Part shown: one piece after another, positions 1 through 11,600 of the stretch | Layout of the letters: each line of letters opens with the position of its first letter | Numbering within the stretch: the stretch's first letter is position 1 | Assembly (NCBI GenBank): GCA_036365455.1 | Contig: JAWQUS010000008.1 | Coordinates: forward strand, 16,227,501 to 16,291,500 | DNA length: 64,000 bases | From: Macrosoma leucophasiata | Taxonomy: Eukaryota > Arthropoda > Insecta > Lepidoptera > Hedylidae | Reading direction: 5' to 3' | Made by a program: the position numbers and the translations under genes | The notes under the pieces: generated by a model | Database searches by the model: none | What the model was told of the DNA's origin: nothing | The model's input: only the letters and a program-made list of their open reading frames with translations

Positions 1-915
1 ACAACACTAAAAATTAAAAAAAATGTCAAAAAAACCGGCGGGTCTTTGCGTACACGACAATTATCCGATCTCTTCAACTCACGCCCTCGTTGGGCAGGTG
101 GGCGATGTCATTTTGATATTTTCATTATTCATTTCATTGTACATTGACATTTTACTTAAAGAAAAAAGTAATATTTTCTCAATACTATCAAAATCGATTT
201 TATGTGTTAATACTATAATAATCGATTTCTAATTTTATAAAAATCATCGGAACTTCTTTTAATTAATTGATTCGATACATTGTTTTTTTGTTATTACGTG
301 ATGCACTAGTAAGATACAGATAGCATTCGTTTTGTTTTATCTACATAGGTACTATCCCAAGCGTCGGTTATATCGCCGCCATGTTGAACATTGTTGAAAA
401 TGATAAAATCGTTTGAATTAAATGTGGTTGTAACTCTAAAATATATTCTTGAATAAATTAATTATATTTTTTTTGGATTCTTCTATAATTTACCCATTTT
501 TGAGGATATATACGAACCAGAGCCAAGCTCGCAACATCTCCTTTGTACTTGTACTTTGACAGAGGGGAAAGTCTGCATATGGCTACTAAATGGAATGGAT
601 AACGGGAGGGGCCCGTGTTGCTCAATGTTCAGATGTAACAGTTAGACAAAATGACTCTCTTCTTCTGACTCTTCTGTCTTTTTCCTTACTCACCAGATAC
701 TTGTCTTTCGGCAGATTTTAAGTAAGTATACTTTTTAAAGTCTTGTAAGATTTTATAATCTTAAATTTTCTGAACAGCCCCATTGTGTGATCAATAAGAA
801 ATCGACTTGAGTTATCTGTTATTTAGATGTCGTTCACTGGAACATGAACTATAACCTATCGAAGTCCTTATTTAATGTATCATCAAGGTGTTCTTTTTTA
901 ATGACAAGAGAGATG
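1..915. other. AT-rich intergenic, no gene seen
   Basis: No exon with splice sites and coding character is visible on either strand. About 535-640 is a fragment of a repeat family that also occurs at 15673-15970; the rest is AT-rich with many stops in all frames. Confidence 0.6.
535..640. repeat. fragment of short inverted-repeat element
   Basis: It shares the stretch CTTGTACTTTGACAGA and the end GGGCCCGTGTTGCTC with the element at 15673-15970. Only one end is present, so it is truncated or diverged. Confidence 0.45.
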
Positions 916-919
916 CGGT

Positions 920-1130
920 CGTTCACTAGTTTAGCCTGGATTGTTCTGTCGGTGTGTAATTAATGAGATAGAACATCCACACATTGTGACGGAACAAAGC
1001 TGACGCTTGACACTGGTGGGAACAGGCGCGCGTATAGAACAACCACAATCGACCTGTATTCCTTTGTCCTATACAGCTTAACTGACGCGACAGTTAATAG
1101 TTTGCACTGGACTCTGTAATGAGTTCTATT
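920..1130. repeat. direct repeat copy 1 (pairs with 1465-1705)
   Basis: About 200 bp closely matches 1465-1705 in the same orientation. Shared landmarks are CACTGGTGGGAACAGGCG, ACAACCACAATCG, GTATTCCTTTGTCC, CTTAACTGACGCGACAGTTAAT and TGCACTGGACTCT. The copies start about 550 bp apart, so this is either a duplicated segment or two insertions of one family. Confidence 0.7.
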
Positions 1131-1464
1131 TGTTTGTACCCAAGCGCTGTTGCTGTAATCGTTTCAGGAAAGGTTGGGAATACAATTACTGCTTGTACTG
1201 ATTCAAATTAATATACTTTTACATAATAATGTGTATAGTTATAGAAGGTTCATTTTAATAAATGTCAAGTCTTGCAATGTCGCAATAGAATGGAAATAAC
1301 GTAAGCACCTATGATTAAAGGTATTCACCTAGATTTATGCCCCTCTTACTGTGCTTAATTCTTAACTCTTTGACGGTTGTATTTTTATGAAGAGCTACTG
1401 GACAAGGCGGTAGCGTAAAGATCATATTTTAATGCGGAGTGCACCTTAAAGATATTAATAATGA

Positions 1465-1705
1465 TTTAGTTTGCCTAGTATAACGCCTGAATTGCTCTGT
1501 TGGTGTAAAAAGAATAGTTTGATAAAAGATTTATAAATCGTAGTGACGTGACGGAATAAAGCTGTCGGTTGCCACTGGTGGGAACAGGCGTGCGTATAGT
1601 ACAACCACAATCGCCTTGTATTCCTTTGTCCCATTCAGCTTAACTGACGCGACAGTTAATCGTTTTGGACTTGCACTGGACTCTCCAAGGAGTTGTATTT
1701 ATTTG
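1465..1705. repeat. direct repeat copy 2 (pairs with 920-1130)
   Basis: Second copy of the repeat at 920-1130. Its start keeps TTTGCCTAG and CTCTGTTGGTGT; its end keeps the GACGCGACAGTTAAT and GCACTGGACTCT blocks. No coding frame runs through either copy. Confidence 0.7.
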
Positions 1706-2292
1706 CGCGTAGTTGTAGTTAAACTATTTTGTATATATTATGAACATTGGGGACATAATTAAAAGGTTGTAGGTGCTGATACAAATTAAAGTATTTTTTA
1801 CCATTAATAGTTTTAGAATAATGGAAAAAGTTAAATGTATTTAGTTGGTTTGGTCCGGTTGTGAAATTCTCTAGGTTATTACATTGTATTCCCACTAAAC
1901 ATTATTTGAGTAGAAACAATTACACATAAGTATGTATTTTGTGTAGTATCTTGTTAACTATTTCAGCTGAACAGCTTAAACCTAGGTATTGGATGAAGAG
2001 CGGCATAGATTTCTATAGGTAGTACGTACCTACCTAACTGACGCTGTACCTACTAAGACTGTGCCTCCGTTAGTGAGATCGATCTTACACTATCACAATC
2101 GCCGACATTTCGTATTGTTTTACGTTATTGCAGAGCGTTAATTGGTAGTGTTTACAGATAGTGTACCCAATTACCTAGTTGATAGGTATTATATGGATCT
2201 ATGTTTGGCACATACATTTAACAGACTTCAAAACTGGCGCGTCCGCATCTATTTTGAGACACAATACACGAAACATTAAAATTATCTATATT

Positions 2293-4984
2293 ATGTTTCA
2301 GTGCGGTGTATGTCCACCATGTCCAGCTCCGTGCAATCCAAATGCTCCACCTGTAAGAAATTTTCTACTATTTACAAAAAAATAATACTTTTATTCGAGT
2401 TAATTAACATGAAATTTACACAATATTATAATGTACTTTTTACCTTTTTAATCGTAGACACCTGATCAGAAGGAAGTTCAAAAGCTTACCATACAACTAC
2501 GCCAAACAGAAGAAAATTTCAAGACCAAAGTGACTGAGGTAAGAGTTGAGCGTTATAAGTGATTATTCTTAAGACAAAGGTATTGATATCGTTTTATATC
2601 GTATTATTCTAGTTATATTTCAGACATTCCGTTAAGTTTATTTTATTTACGAGTGCTAATAGGTGCTCAATCTAAAAGATTGACTTACGATCCTATTTAT
2701 CTAATGCTAATTTAGCTGTCAAGAACAATTTTGGTTAGTTAATGGTGTTTCATTTTATTTATTTATTTTAGTTATAGCCGTACTTCCTTTCTAGTGCGCC
2801 ATGCTTAGAGTCGAACTTCTCAAAAAGAAGGAAGAATTGGAAAAAGAACGATGTCAACATCGAGAAGTTCAGAATAAGCTGAGAGAGTTGGAGATGAAGT
2901 TTGAGGGATTAACAACGCATACAAATATGCTTCTTGGTACCAAGGAACAAGCTTTTGAACAAGAAGTGAACGTGCGGGCATTGAAACAGTGTTATAGAGA
3001 GGCCAGAGAAGAAATAGATGAGCTCAGAATCGTTATGAAGGAACAGAATGACCAGCTACAAGATTATCGAGTTAAGGTTTGTAGATCTAAAAGTTACTGT
3101 TGTAAAAACTTTTTACATTATTTAAATGTTTGTGATATATTTATCTGACATAACTATTACATATTACAGTATTTACAAGCCCAACAGTTAGTAGAAGAAC
3201 AACGTCGTCAGATGGATATGATGGATATGGATAATACCAGGATTAGTGAACAAATCAATCTTGAAATACAAAGAGTTAAGGTAAAATTGGGCAGTTTCAT
3301 TCGTTATTATTAAGTTTAGTTTAATAGATTATTCAAAATATATAAACTATATAAACGAAAAGTTTTTAAAACAACTGACTAGTGTTTTATATTAATCACT
3401 AAAGGGACGTAACAGCGTATACCTATTTTTATAGCTCAAGTTCCAAGAGAAATTGCAAGAACTTGCTCCTATCCCTGATCTTTTAAAAGCCACACAATTA
3501 AGACTGAAAGATGCGCAGCAATCTCAAGCTATTGCTGAACATAATGCAGAACAACTCGCCAGAGAGCTAAATTCGGCCAGGGAAAAGGTCAGTAAAATAC
3601 TGTTAACTATCAATAAGAATAAAGTGGTTCAAATGTTTGCAATATATTATTTTTATATTTCAGGTTCATGTGCTCCTCCATAACAGTCTGAAGCCTCCAG
3701 AGAAACCTCCAGAACGCGGTGGAGATGAAAAACAGATGGCTCTTTTACAGCAAAGGGTAGCACAATTAACAGAGGCAAACGTATCTCTTAAAAGCGAAAT
3801 TGAGAGACTTAAGTGTGTAGAATTTATATTTTTAATTAACATCCATAATAAATATCTTGTAGAAGTTTTCGATTTTACGAAATTGCAATTATTTTACAGG
3901 GCCAATGTGATTCGTATGGAAGAGTCCGTGCTGGCCAATGAGAAGCGGTTGCAAGAGAAGATGCACGAATGCGCACAACTTGGTGGCGAACTGGATAGGG
4001 CTCGGGACGAAGCAGCTAGGGCTTTGCAACGTGCCAATGAGCGCACTGATACAATACGCAAGTAAGAACCTTTTCAATTTTTCATTAAAATACAAGTATA
4101 AGCGTTTGCTTATATAATTATGCTCATAAACTCATAACCAAACACACATTCTTATACTTTTTTTTAAAAAAGCATTTGCTTGTTGGTCGTTCTTGGAACA
4201 ACTACGTGTTCAAAACACGGGGCTATCTATTTCAAAAACCACTTGTTTTTCCATGAAATCAAATATTTATACGTACGTTATAATTACATTATTGTTTAGG
4301 TGTATGCAAACATCCATAGCAGAGCTCGAGAGACAATTGGCGGCTTCTCGTGCCCAAGTGAAAACTGCTGAGAAGGATCGAGAAGAGGTAGATTTAACTT
4401 AATGACTAATAGAATTTCTAAATTATCCTAAACTATTTAATGATTATTAATTAAATTTTACTAGGTAAAATTCAACTATTACAATACCTGAAATGTATAA
4501 AGGAAGGACAAAGTTTTGATTTTATGATGATGTAAATAATTAATATCTAATACTTAAATTATTTAAAGTATCAGGCTTACATTTATTTAAAGTAAAATGT
4601 AAGCCTGATACTTAACTAAAGGCGCTATAATGATACATACCTACCTACATTACGGCGGCTCGCTAGTGAAGGGGCTTCAAGCGGTCATTGTGATCCATGT
4701 ACCTATTTATACGTGTGTAGTACATTCATAGAATCATCACAAACGCGTCATCACAAACTATGAAACTATTGCCATCTCATGATATTTGATTTTTTCAGTT
4801 GCAATGTCGCATGCAGTGTCAGATCCAACGCCTCAATGAGAACTTCGAACAAGCGCAATTGCGTATCCTTGGTCTGCAGACACAAGTACAGACGCTGAGA
4901 CGAACTGTATCCAGCACGGGCGAAGGAGAGGGTGACAATGACATGCAAGAATGTGCCTGTAAAACTTTCTTCGATAATCCATAA
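2293..4984 (+). CDS. coiled-coil protein, 9 exons, possibly ODF2-like
   Basis: Nine exons join in one frame with GT-AG introns: 2293 (or 2302)-2352, 2458-2538, 2795-3076, 3170-3280, 3435-3587, 3664-3812, 3900-4061, 4300-4387 and 4799-4984 (TAA at 4982-4984). The product is about 420 residues. After a Cys/Pro-rich N terminus (CGVCPPCPAPCNP) it is almost entirely charged heptad-rich coiled coil (KKKEELEKE, LTEANVSLKSEIERL, IAELERQLAASRAQV), with a Pro-rich break (LKPPEKPPERGG) in the middle and an acidic Gly tail. The ATG at 2293 overlaps a possible TTTCAG acceptor at 2296-2301, so either translation starts there or 2302 begins an internal exon of a longer gene. Such proteins scaffold cilia, sperm tails or centrosomes. 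ODF2 family is my best guess from the segment around KLQELAPIPDLL, but the family is unproven. Confidence 0.8.
4566..4613. repeat. perfect 19-bp hairpin in last intron
   Basis: 4566-4584 and 4595-4613 are exact reverse complements (arm AAGTATCAGGCTTACATTT) around a 10-nt loop, inside intron 4388-4798 of the coiled-coil gene. It may be the remnant of a small inverted-repeat element; the stem is short for a miRNA precursor. Confidence 0.8.
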
Positions 4985-5253
4985 CCAAAGGTTTTCTTTG
5001 TTTGGATTTTTTCTTTATCAGCTTTTTTAACACTTTTTTGGAAATGCCAAGTACATGATATAATTCAGGTTTAAAGAGACGCATTGACACATCACTTATT
5101 TTGACTTGTGATCAATACTTAACGTATCCACAAAAATCTCTACTTCATTTAAATTTTCTTATATGATCAGATAATGATAAGATGTCTAGACAAAAGTCAG
5201 CTATTTGATGAGGTTGATTGGTTTTGTTTAAAATAATAGGTACTGGGATTAAA

Positions 5254-5259
5254 AATAAA
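5254..5259 (+). terminator. AATAAA poly(A) signal of coiled-coil gene
   Basis: This AATAAA lies 270 bp after the stop codon at 4984. Others on this strand occur near 5347-5359. Cleavage 10-30 bp downstream would end the mRNA inside the 3' UTR of the opposing SMYD4-like gene. Confidence 0.5.
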
Positions 5260-5263
5260 TTTG

Positions 5264-5286
5264 TTTATTCAGAAATCTGTTTTATT
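5264..5286 (-). terminator. poly(A) signals of SMYD4-like gene
   Basis: TTTATT at 5264-5269 and at 5281-5286 reads AATAAA on the minus strand, 194-216 bp past the SMYD4-like stop codon at 5480-5482. The nearer plus-strand signal is only 4 bp away. Confidence 0.5.
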
Positions 5287-5479
5287 TTAACAAACAAAGT
5301 AACGCTCATATTTTAAAACAATTGGCTTATTTCTTACGTTGACCAAAATAAAATAATAAAACATACGAACTAAAGGTAGATAGGTACCGAAGGTGAGGAC
5401 ATTTGGAAGTGTAAACTTGTAAAATTCATAATGTTAATAATTGTTTAATATTCCTAATCACTACGTTAAGCATAAACAT

Positions 5480-5674
5480 TTAATTTTTTTCATTATTTTC
5501 ATTTTGAATGACGTGCACATTTCCTGCGGTCGCGAAACACGATCGAAGCGATTCTTGTGCTAGATGCGTTTCCCGGTGCGGCGCTCGCGCCACTTCATGG
5601 AAAAGGTCTATTGCATCACATAAAGTTGTGATTGCATCTTGTGGCCGTTCTTCGTCCATTAACTTTGCTCCATC
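5480..5674 (-). CDS. SMYD4: SMYD4-like last exon and stop
   Basis: Acceptor TTTTGTAG|GATGG. It encodes 64 residues (DAITTLCDAIDLFHEVARAP, then HLAQESLRSCFATAGN, the C-terminal helical motif of SMYD4 proteins) and ends with TAA at 5480-5482. Confidence 0.9.
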   Translation of the reverse strand, partial: DGAKLMDEERPQDAITTLCDAIDLFHEVARAPHRETHLAQESLRSCFATAGNVHVIQNENNEKN

Positions 5675-8600
5675 CTACAAAACAAAAAAAAACATTAAAA
5701 TAAAATTGTAGTTGTACTTGGTTTTGATGCATAATGCCACGTTGTCCGAAATAATATTTTGTCAAAAATCGTATTTTAATGTGAACTCTGAATGGTTTAG
5801 GTATGTTTAAATTATTGCTATTGTAGTTTCCGAACATTTTGCGAAACTCAAATGAAAAAGGGTCATTTTATTCATTTTACAACGATGATGTTGTTCATTT
5901 GATTCGCTCGATGGCCTGATACAACAGATAGCAAACTTTTATACATTGATTCATGAATCTCAATGTACAAAATTATTTAAATTATTGAAACTAAATGTGC
6001 AATAATACGACTCAATAAATAAAAACGTATCAATTTACGAGAAAACTGCTAATTTTAAGATTGACATCTAGTTTGACCTGTTGTTGACTTGACCTTAAGT
6101 TATTATCGAGATTGACACATAAGTTCCCACGAGAACGCGAAATTTTCTTAGTAGTTAATGTCGGACCTCACTCGGACCAAGCTAAAGCGAAGTGAGGTCG
6201 GTATTGAATGCGGAGTGAAATTAATTATTCAAACTCTAAATCAGTTGCAGAATATTAAACAAAGTGCACAAAATTTAAACGCCATCAAAGCAAACAGTTG
6301 TTTGCGGACTGGAAAATTGCAGAACGTATTTGGACTCAAATCAACGAATAAAAGTTATAATAAAGTAGGTACATATATACATCTCGAAATATTTAGCTTT
6401 TATCGCTATTCACCAAATTAAGCCGGTCATTGCCCGTGGTACACCTACTTAGTCCACCTGGGTGAACCAGGGGTAATTTTTTTACCCGTGGTACACCTAT
6501 TATGAATTGGGTGTACCAGGGGTAATTACATCTTTCCGTTGTCCACCTAAGTTCACCTAGATGTTCCAAGCGAAATATATTTTTCCCGTGGTCCACCTGT
6601 ATCAGTGTTAGTGTAGACTATACTTTTACATTGTTAATCTAAAATTTAAAATTATTTTAAAAATTAAAAAAAACCGCCTTCAAAAAATTAATACCTGAAT
6701 GTGTGTTTACACAAAAAACACTAAAAAGCGAAAAATAAATTCAATTAGATAATTTCATTTTAAGGGAAAAAACACGTAACCTATTTTATTATAATAAGAC
6801 GATTATTTTAATATGGGCTACGTACCTACTTACCTACAAGGTGACAAGGGGACCATCCTTACAAAAAATATATGTATTTAAATTGGTACCTACAGGCGTT
6901 TTTGAATGATTGCGGTTTATAATAACATTGTTTAAACAAACGTGTAAATATTATAATTAATAAAAAGTAGGTATTTCAACTACGAAGGTACCATATAATA
7001 TAGTTTTCATCATCAGTTCCACTGCATCAAATTATGCTTTCCGAAAGCAAACACACGGAACATTATTATTTTAAAAAATACCGACAACCTTTCAAGTGTG
7101 CTATGAAATTTGAAGAGTGCCCTCGATTTTTCCAGGATCCCATCATCACATATTGACATGGTTACAATGGGACCTGTGAGGTATATCCTTTCAAACAAAA
7201 AAAATATCCAAATCGGTAAAGGCGTTTTCAAATTATCGGTGAACTTGCATAAAAATAAGATTCCGACGAATTTAACCTCCTCCTTTTTTCGAAGTCAATA
7301 AAAAAAAAATCCGACGAATTGACAAATTTCTCCTATTTTCGAAGTCGGTTAAAAACCAAAAAGAAATTAAATTTGGACGTTCTTTATCTGTATGAATTAG
7401 TCTTTTCATCACAATTGAAAATTGTTAGGTGGACCACGGGCAATACATTCCGCTGAACTATCTAGCAGGTGGACCACTGGAAGTAAAATTTACCCTTGGC
7501 ACATCTAACTCACAAGAGGTGTACCATGGACAGAAAATTTTACTCCTGGTTCACCCAGGTGGACTAAATAGGTGTACCACGGGCAATGACCGAAATAATC
7601 TGATAATTCTGTAGTGCCTGTTGAAGTTAATCAAAAATATTATAGACATAAGATTTAATCTTGTTTTTTGTACCCGTTAGGTTAAAAAATTCTTCTCCTT
7701 TCTCACGTCCGGTTTTATCTTTTTTTCATAGTGATTATACAGTATGTTGTAGGATGTTTATTTTTTTCTTAATTTTACTTAATAATATGAAAGCTAGATA
7801 TATACAATTTCAATGAAGGTCACGTAATTTCTTAATGAAGGACAATTCGTGAAATTGAAATACGATTTCCCAGGAGTCCCCAAACTTATTTTTTAACTTT
7901 TCGTTGTTTTCATCGAAACGATGCTCATACTAAAATATCAATTAGAACTTATTTAAATATTAAACAATCATAGATTAATTTTAATAAAGCTTATATTCTG
8001 TACCACCAAAGGCTTTTTGTTGTTGACATTGAGTAGGTAGATATTAATTAATGGACACTGAAAGGCACTTAGTGGTCATTAGTACGAAAGCTTTTTATTT
8101 AGGTAATAATATATTATTAAGGACATCATCAATATACTTATATACTTATGTTAAGCATTCACTAATTATTAGGTTAAAAATTACGCCAGGTCCCTAGGGG
8201 TAGGCAAGGTAGGAGTGTAAAGCGCCAGATATCCCGGTCCTGACACACCTCCCGTGCCTCATCTACGATCTTCATTTCAAGAAAAGATACGTAATTTTTT
8301 AATGAAGGTCAATTCGTGAAATTGAGGTTCGATTTCCCAGGAGTCTACCCTCTTCATACATGCACGCCAATTCCTAAAACTTTTGACCCAATCATATTAC
8401 ACAAATTATAACAACATTAAAACTAGAATTCTAATTTTTGTAAAAGTATGATTACATAATTAAATAACAAATAAATATTATAGCTCAGAAGTGAGAAAAT
8501 AGAATGACGTACCTATAATGAAAGTAGATACTTACTTGATATCGACTTGAGCACCTATCAATGGTATCCAAGTAAATCTTTACTAAGTCCTTATCGATTC

Positions 8601-11600
8601 CAACGGAACACTTTGAACACTTGGCAGGCAAACACTTGAGATTAGCGCTGAATTTGCCCGTACAGCTCATGTTGGGACATCTGAAAGCAGAAAGCTACAT
8701 AATTGCATTTTATAAATTAAATGTATTTAAATCCTATAATCACAAATTTATTAAGATACCTATAATTTCACTATAAATAGGTAATGTGTTGTTTCATAAA
8801 TGTTAATGAAGGTTTAGGTATCCGCAGAACATAATGTTTCCTTTTTTAGAAACCTAGTAATGAAAAGTCTATGAACAGTAATAGATTAATTCTTTGTCAT
8901 TCACTGGTAAGTCCCAAAAGATAAAAAAATGAATAATGATAAATGTTGAGAAATAAATACGTCAAACATTAAGTAGGCTTATAAATATTCTCTTAACCAT
9001 CACTTAAACAATTATGCGATAGAAACAAAATAAGAAACAATATCCTTACATGACTTTGATTTTAACGTTCTAGCAGTGAGAATATATGAGCTATCATCAT
9101 TTCAGCCGAAAGACCTCCACTACCTACTGGACGAAAGCCTCCTCATAAGAGGTGTATGATATGATCGCCACGCTTGGCACGCGGATTGGCAATCGCAGCG
9201 TCAGTGAGTAAACAATAGCGAAACGCTCACTATTTTCTCGCTGACACTGAGATGCACAGTCTACGTTTGATATGTGCTTTGAACTTTCGATCTATATCTA
9301 TTTATTTACCTCACGTAAGGTTTAATATGTTGCAGTTGTTTCAATAGAGGCCAGTCTTCTTTGCAAGCAACACACTCGCATCTAAACCAATAGCGACAAG
9401 CGAGTGAACGCTGTCTCTCTTTATAGTTTCTCATTAGAAAGTGAGGTCCATAATTTTCCGATATCACCTCGCCTGGCATCAATGGACGTGTTGCGCGTAG
9501 AACTATGTTTCGTCCTTCAAAATACCTATAACATTAAGATAAAAAACAAGTTTATACATGCATACACCCTACGATTCTGATACGAGGGTTTTGAGTCAAA
9601 TATGATGTATACACAAATTTTATATGTGACAAATAGGCATGCAGTTCCCGTGGATGCTAAGTGAATACTGCAACTTAAAGACATCTATACAAAACCAGAG
9701 GTCAAAATGCAGATTGCTAAGCCTGAGAGCTAAGTTGTTATGTTGTGATTACATTATATATAGTAAATCTGTAAAGAATATGTACCCACAAAGGAGTTAA
9801 ATTTTAAAACTAATCTTTTATGGATTCGCAATAGAAAACGTAACGAAAGGCTTTCAAATGAATCATCTTTGCTTCGAGTTTTCTCTATAACGCGGCTGCT
9901 TGTAGTGCTTTCGGTATTCGTCTCTTTAATAATCAAAATGTTTGCTGTTTCTACTCTACAAAGTAAAATAAACATTACCTATATTTCAATATCCATTACT
10001 CTTTTCATACACATACGCCGATTTCGAAAACTTTTGAATATTATGTTGGATGAATAAAATGGTAAATATGTTGGTAAATTATTATTAAAATTTTCCACGT
10101 TTATTTCGGTTAGCACAAAGCAACTGTCAGGGTATTTGACTGCGGTGTTCATGTTCGATTGTGTTCCATGTCAATTGTGGAAAATGAACTCGAACCGAAA
10201 TTACTGAAGTATTTATGTTGGGTAGACAAACACAGAGATCTTTCCAAATCGCTTAGTAATTTCATATGTCATATTCATATTTTAACTTTATCATTCGCGG
10301 AAAAATTATTAAATTTTTCCTCATCTAAAAGGTATCTAATAACGAATTGGCCTAGGTGTCGGCGTTGATACTTATTGATTACCTCATGTTCATGTATCAT
10401 ATTGGATATTGGCCATATTTTTGTCGTAACCATAACGTTAAATAAAGCATATTATTATCATGAAACTTCTTCTTTATTTGCTGCGAAATTTAAAGCTAAA
10501 TAGTTTACAAACGGATCATTTAGTCGAAAAATTGATTATTCCCTTAATATACATATCCCTTAATATCCCTATAATATTTAAAGACCTATCCAACGATAAT
10601 CTACACGATGCGACGTCGCATCGCATCGCAGTTTTGTGTGAATAACAGCTTTTTAATACTAAGAGTCTCCGAGCATAGATGCGGACAGACAGGTGGATGG
10701 ACATGGCGGTACTATAAGGGTTCCTTGTAGGGTACGGCACCCTAAAGAGGGAAGCCATTTAGAGCTCCAAAAAATATGTAGGTACCTAAATAGCTGTGCA
10801 TGAATTTCATGTACTTTTACGTACATAACACTTAAAGCATAAGTATGTATGTATCTTCACGCCAAGTCCCTTAAAGGGTAGGCAGAGAGTGTGGAGTGCC
10901 AGATATCCCGATAGTGACACACCTCCTGTGCTTCTTACATAATCATTCATCATTCTCTTCATACATGCATGATTTCTAAGACTCTTGACTCCACCCTCAG
11001 ACAGTACTCGAGTTATTTGATCAAGGGAGGTCAGTCTCTGTCTTCCTGGGCCTCTGCAACCATCCATATATTCATCATTCAATCGCATTGAACATGTGTT
11101 TAGTCATTCGCTCATTCGAAATTCTTTCTACATGCCCGAACTCATTCATTATAAGCATTTTTTTGTAATATACTCGAACTTCCTTGGGATGTCAAATCTT
11201 TACCTACACATGAGAATATTGGACCGACTGATAAGTACTGTAAACTGTACCTTTATACATGAATGACCTGACTTATTCAGTTGATTCAGTGTGCGTAAAA
11301 AATTATAATGTGAGATGGAATGTTATTTTGCACCGTCTAGAATGGTGTAAGCCGATTACCACACGATCCTATCTAAGAGGATTCTCTACGTTAGTCGACT
11401 ATTCTGCCGCAGTTTGTAAGAAGTTTTATACATTCAAATAATTTATAGTGGGTACTTTGAAACAAGCAAATCCAGGATTGCAGTTTTGAAACCTTAATAT
11501 TCTACAAAGTAACTTCCTCTCTGTTATAACCGAAGGTATAAGTAGGATTAATTGCATGCATTCATATGAATCGCTGAAGCGCGCATGGCCCGGCGGCTGG

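Noticed and set aside
10159..10645. 69- and 61-codon frames in SMYD4 intron 9
   Set aside because: AT-rich, hydrophobic and low-complexity, with no splice sites or similarity; expected by chance.
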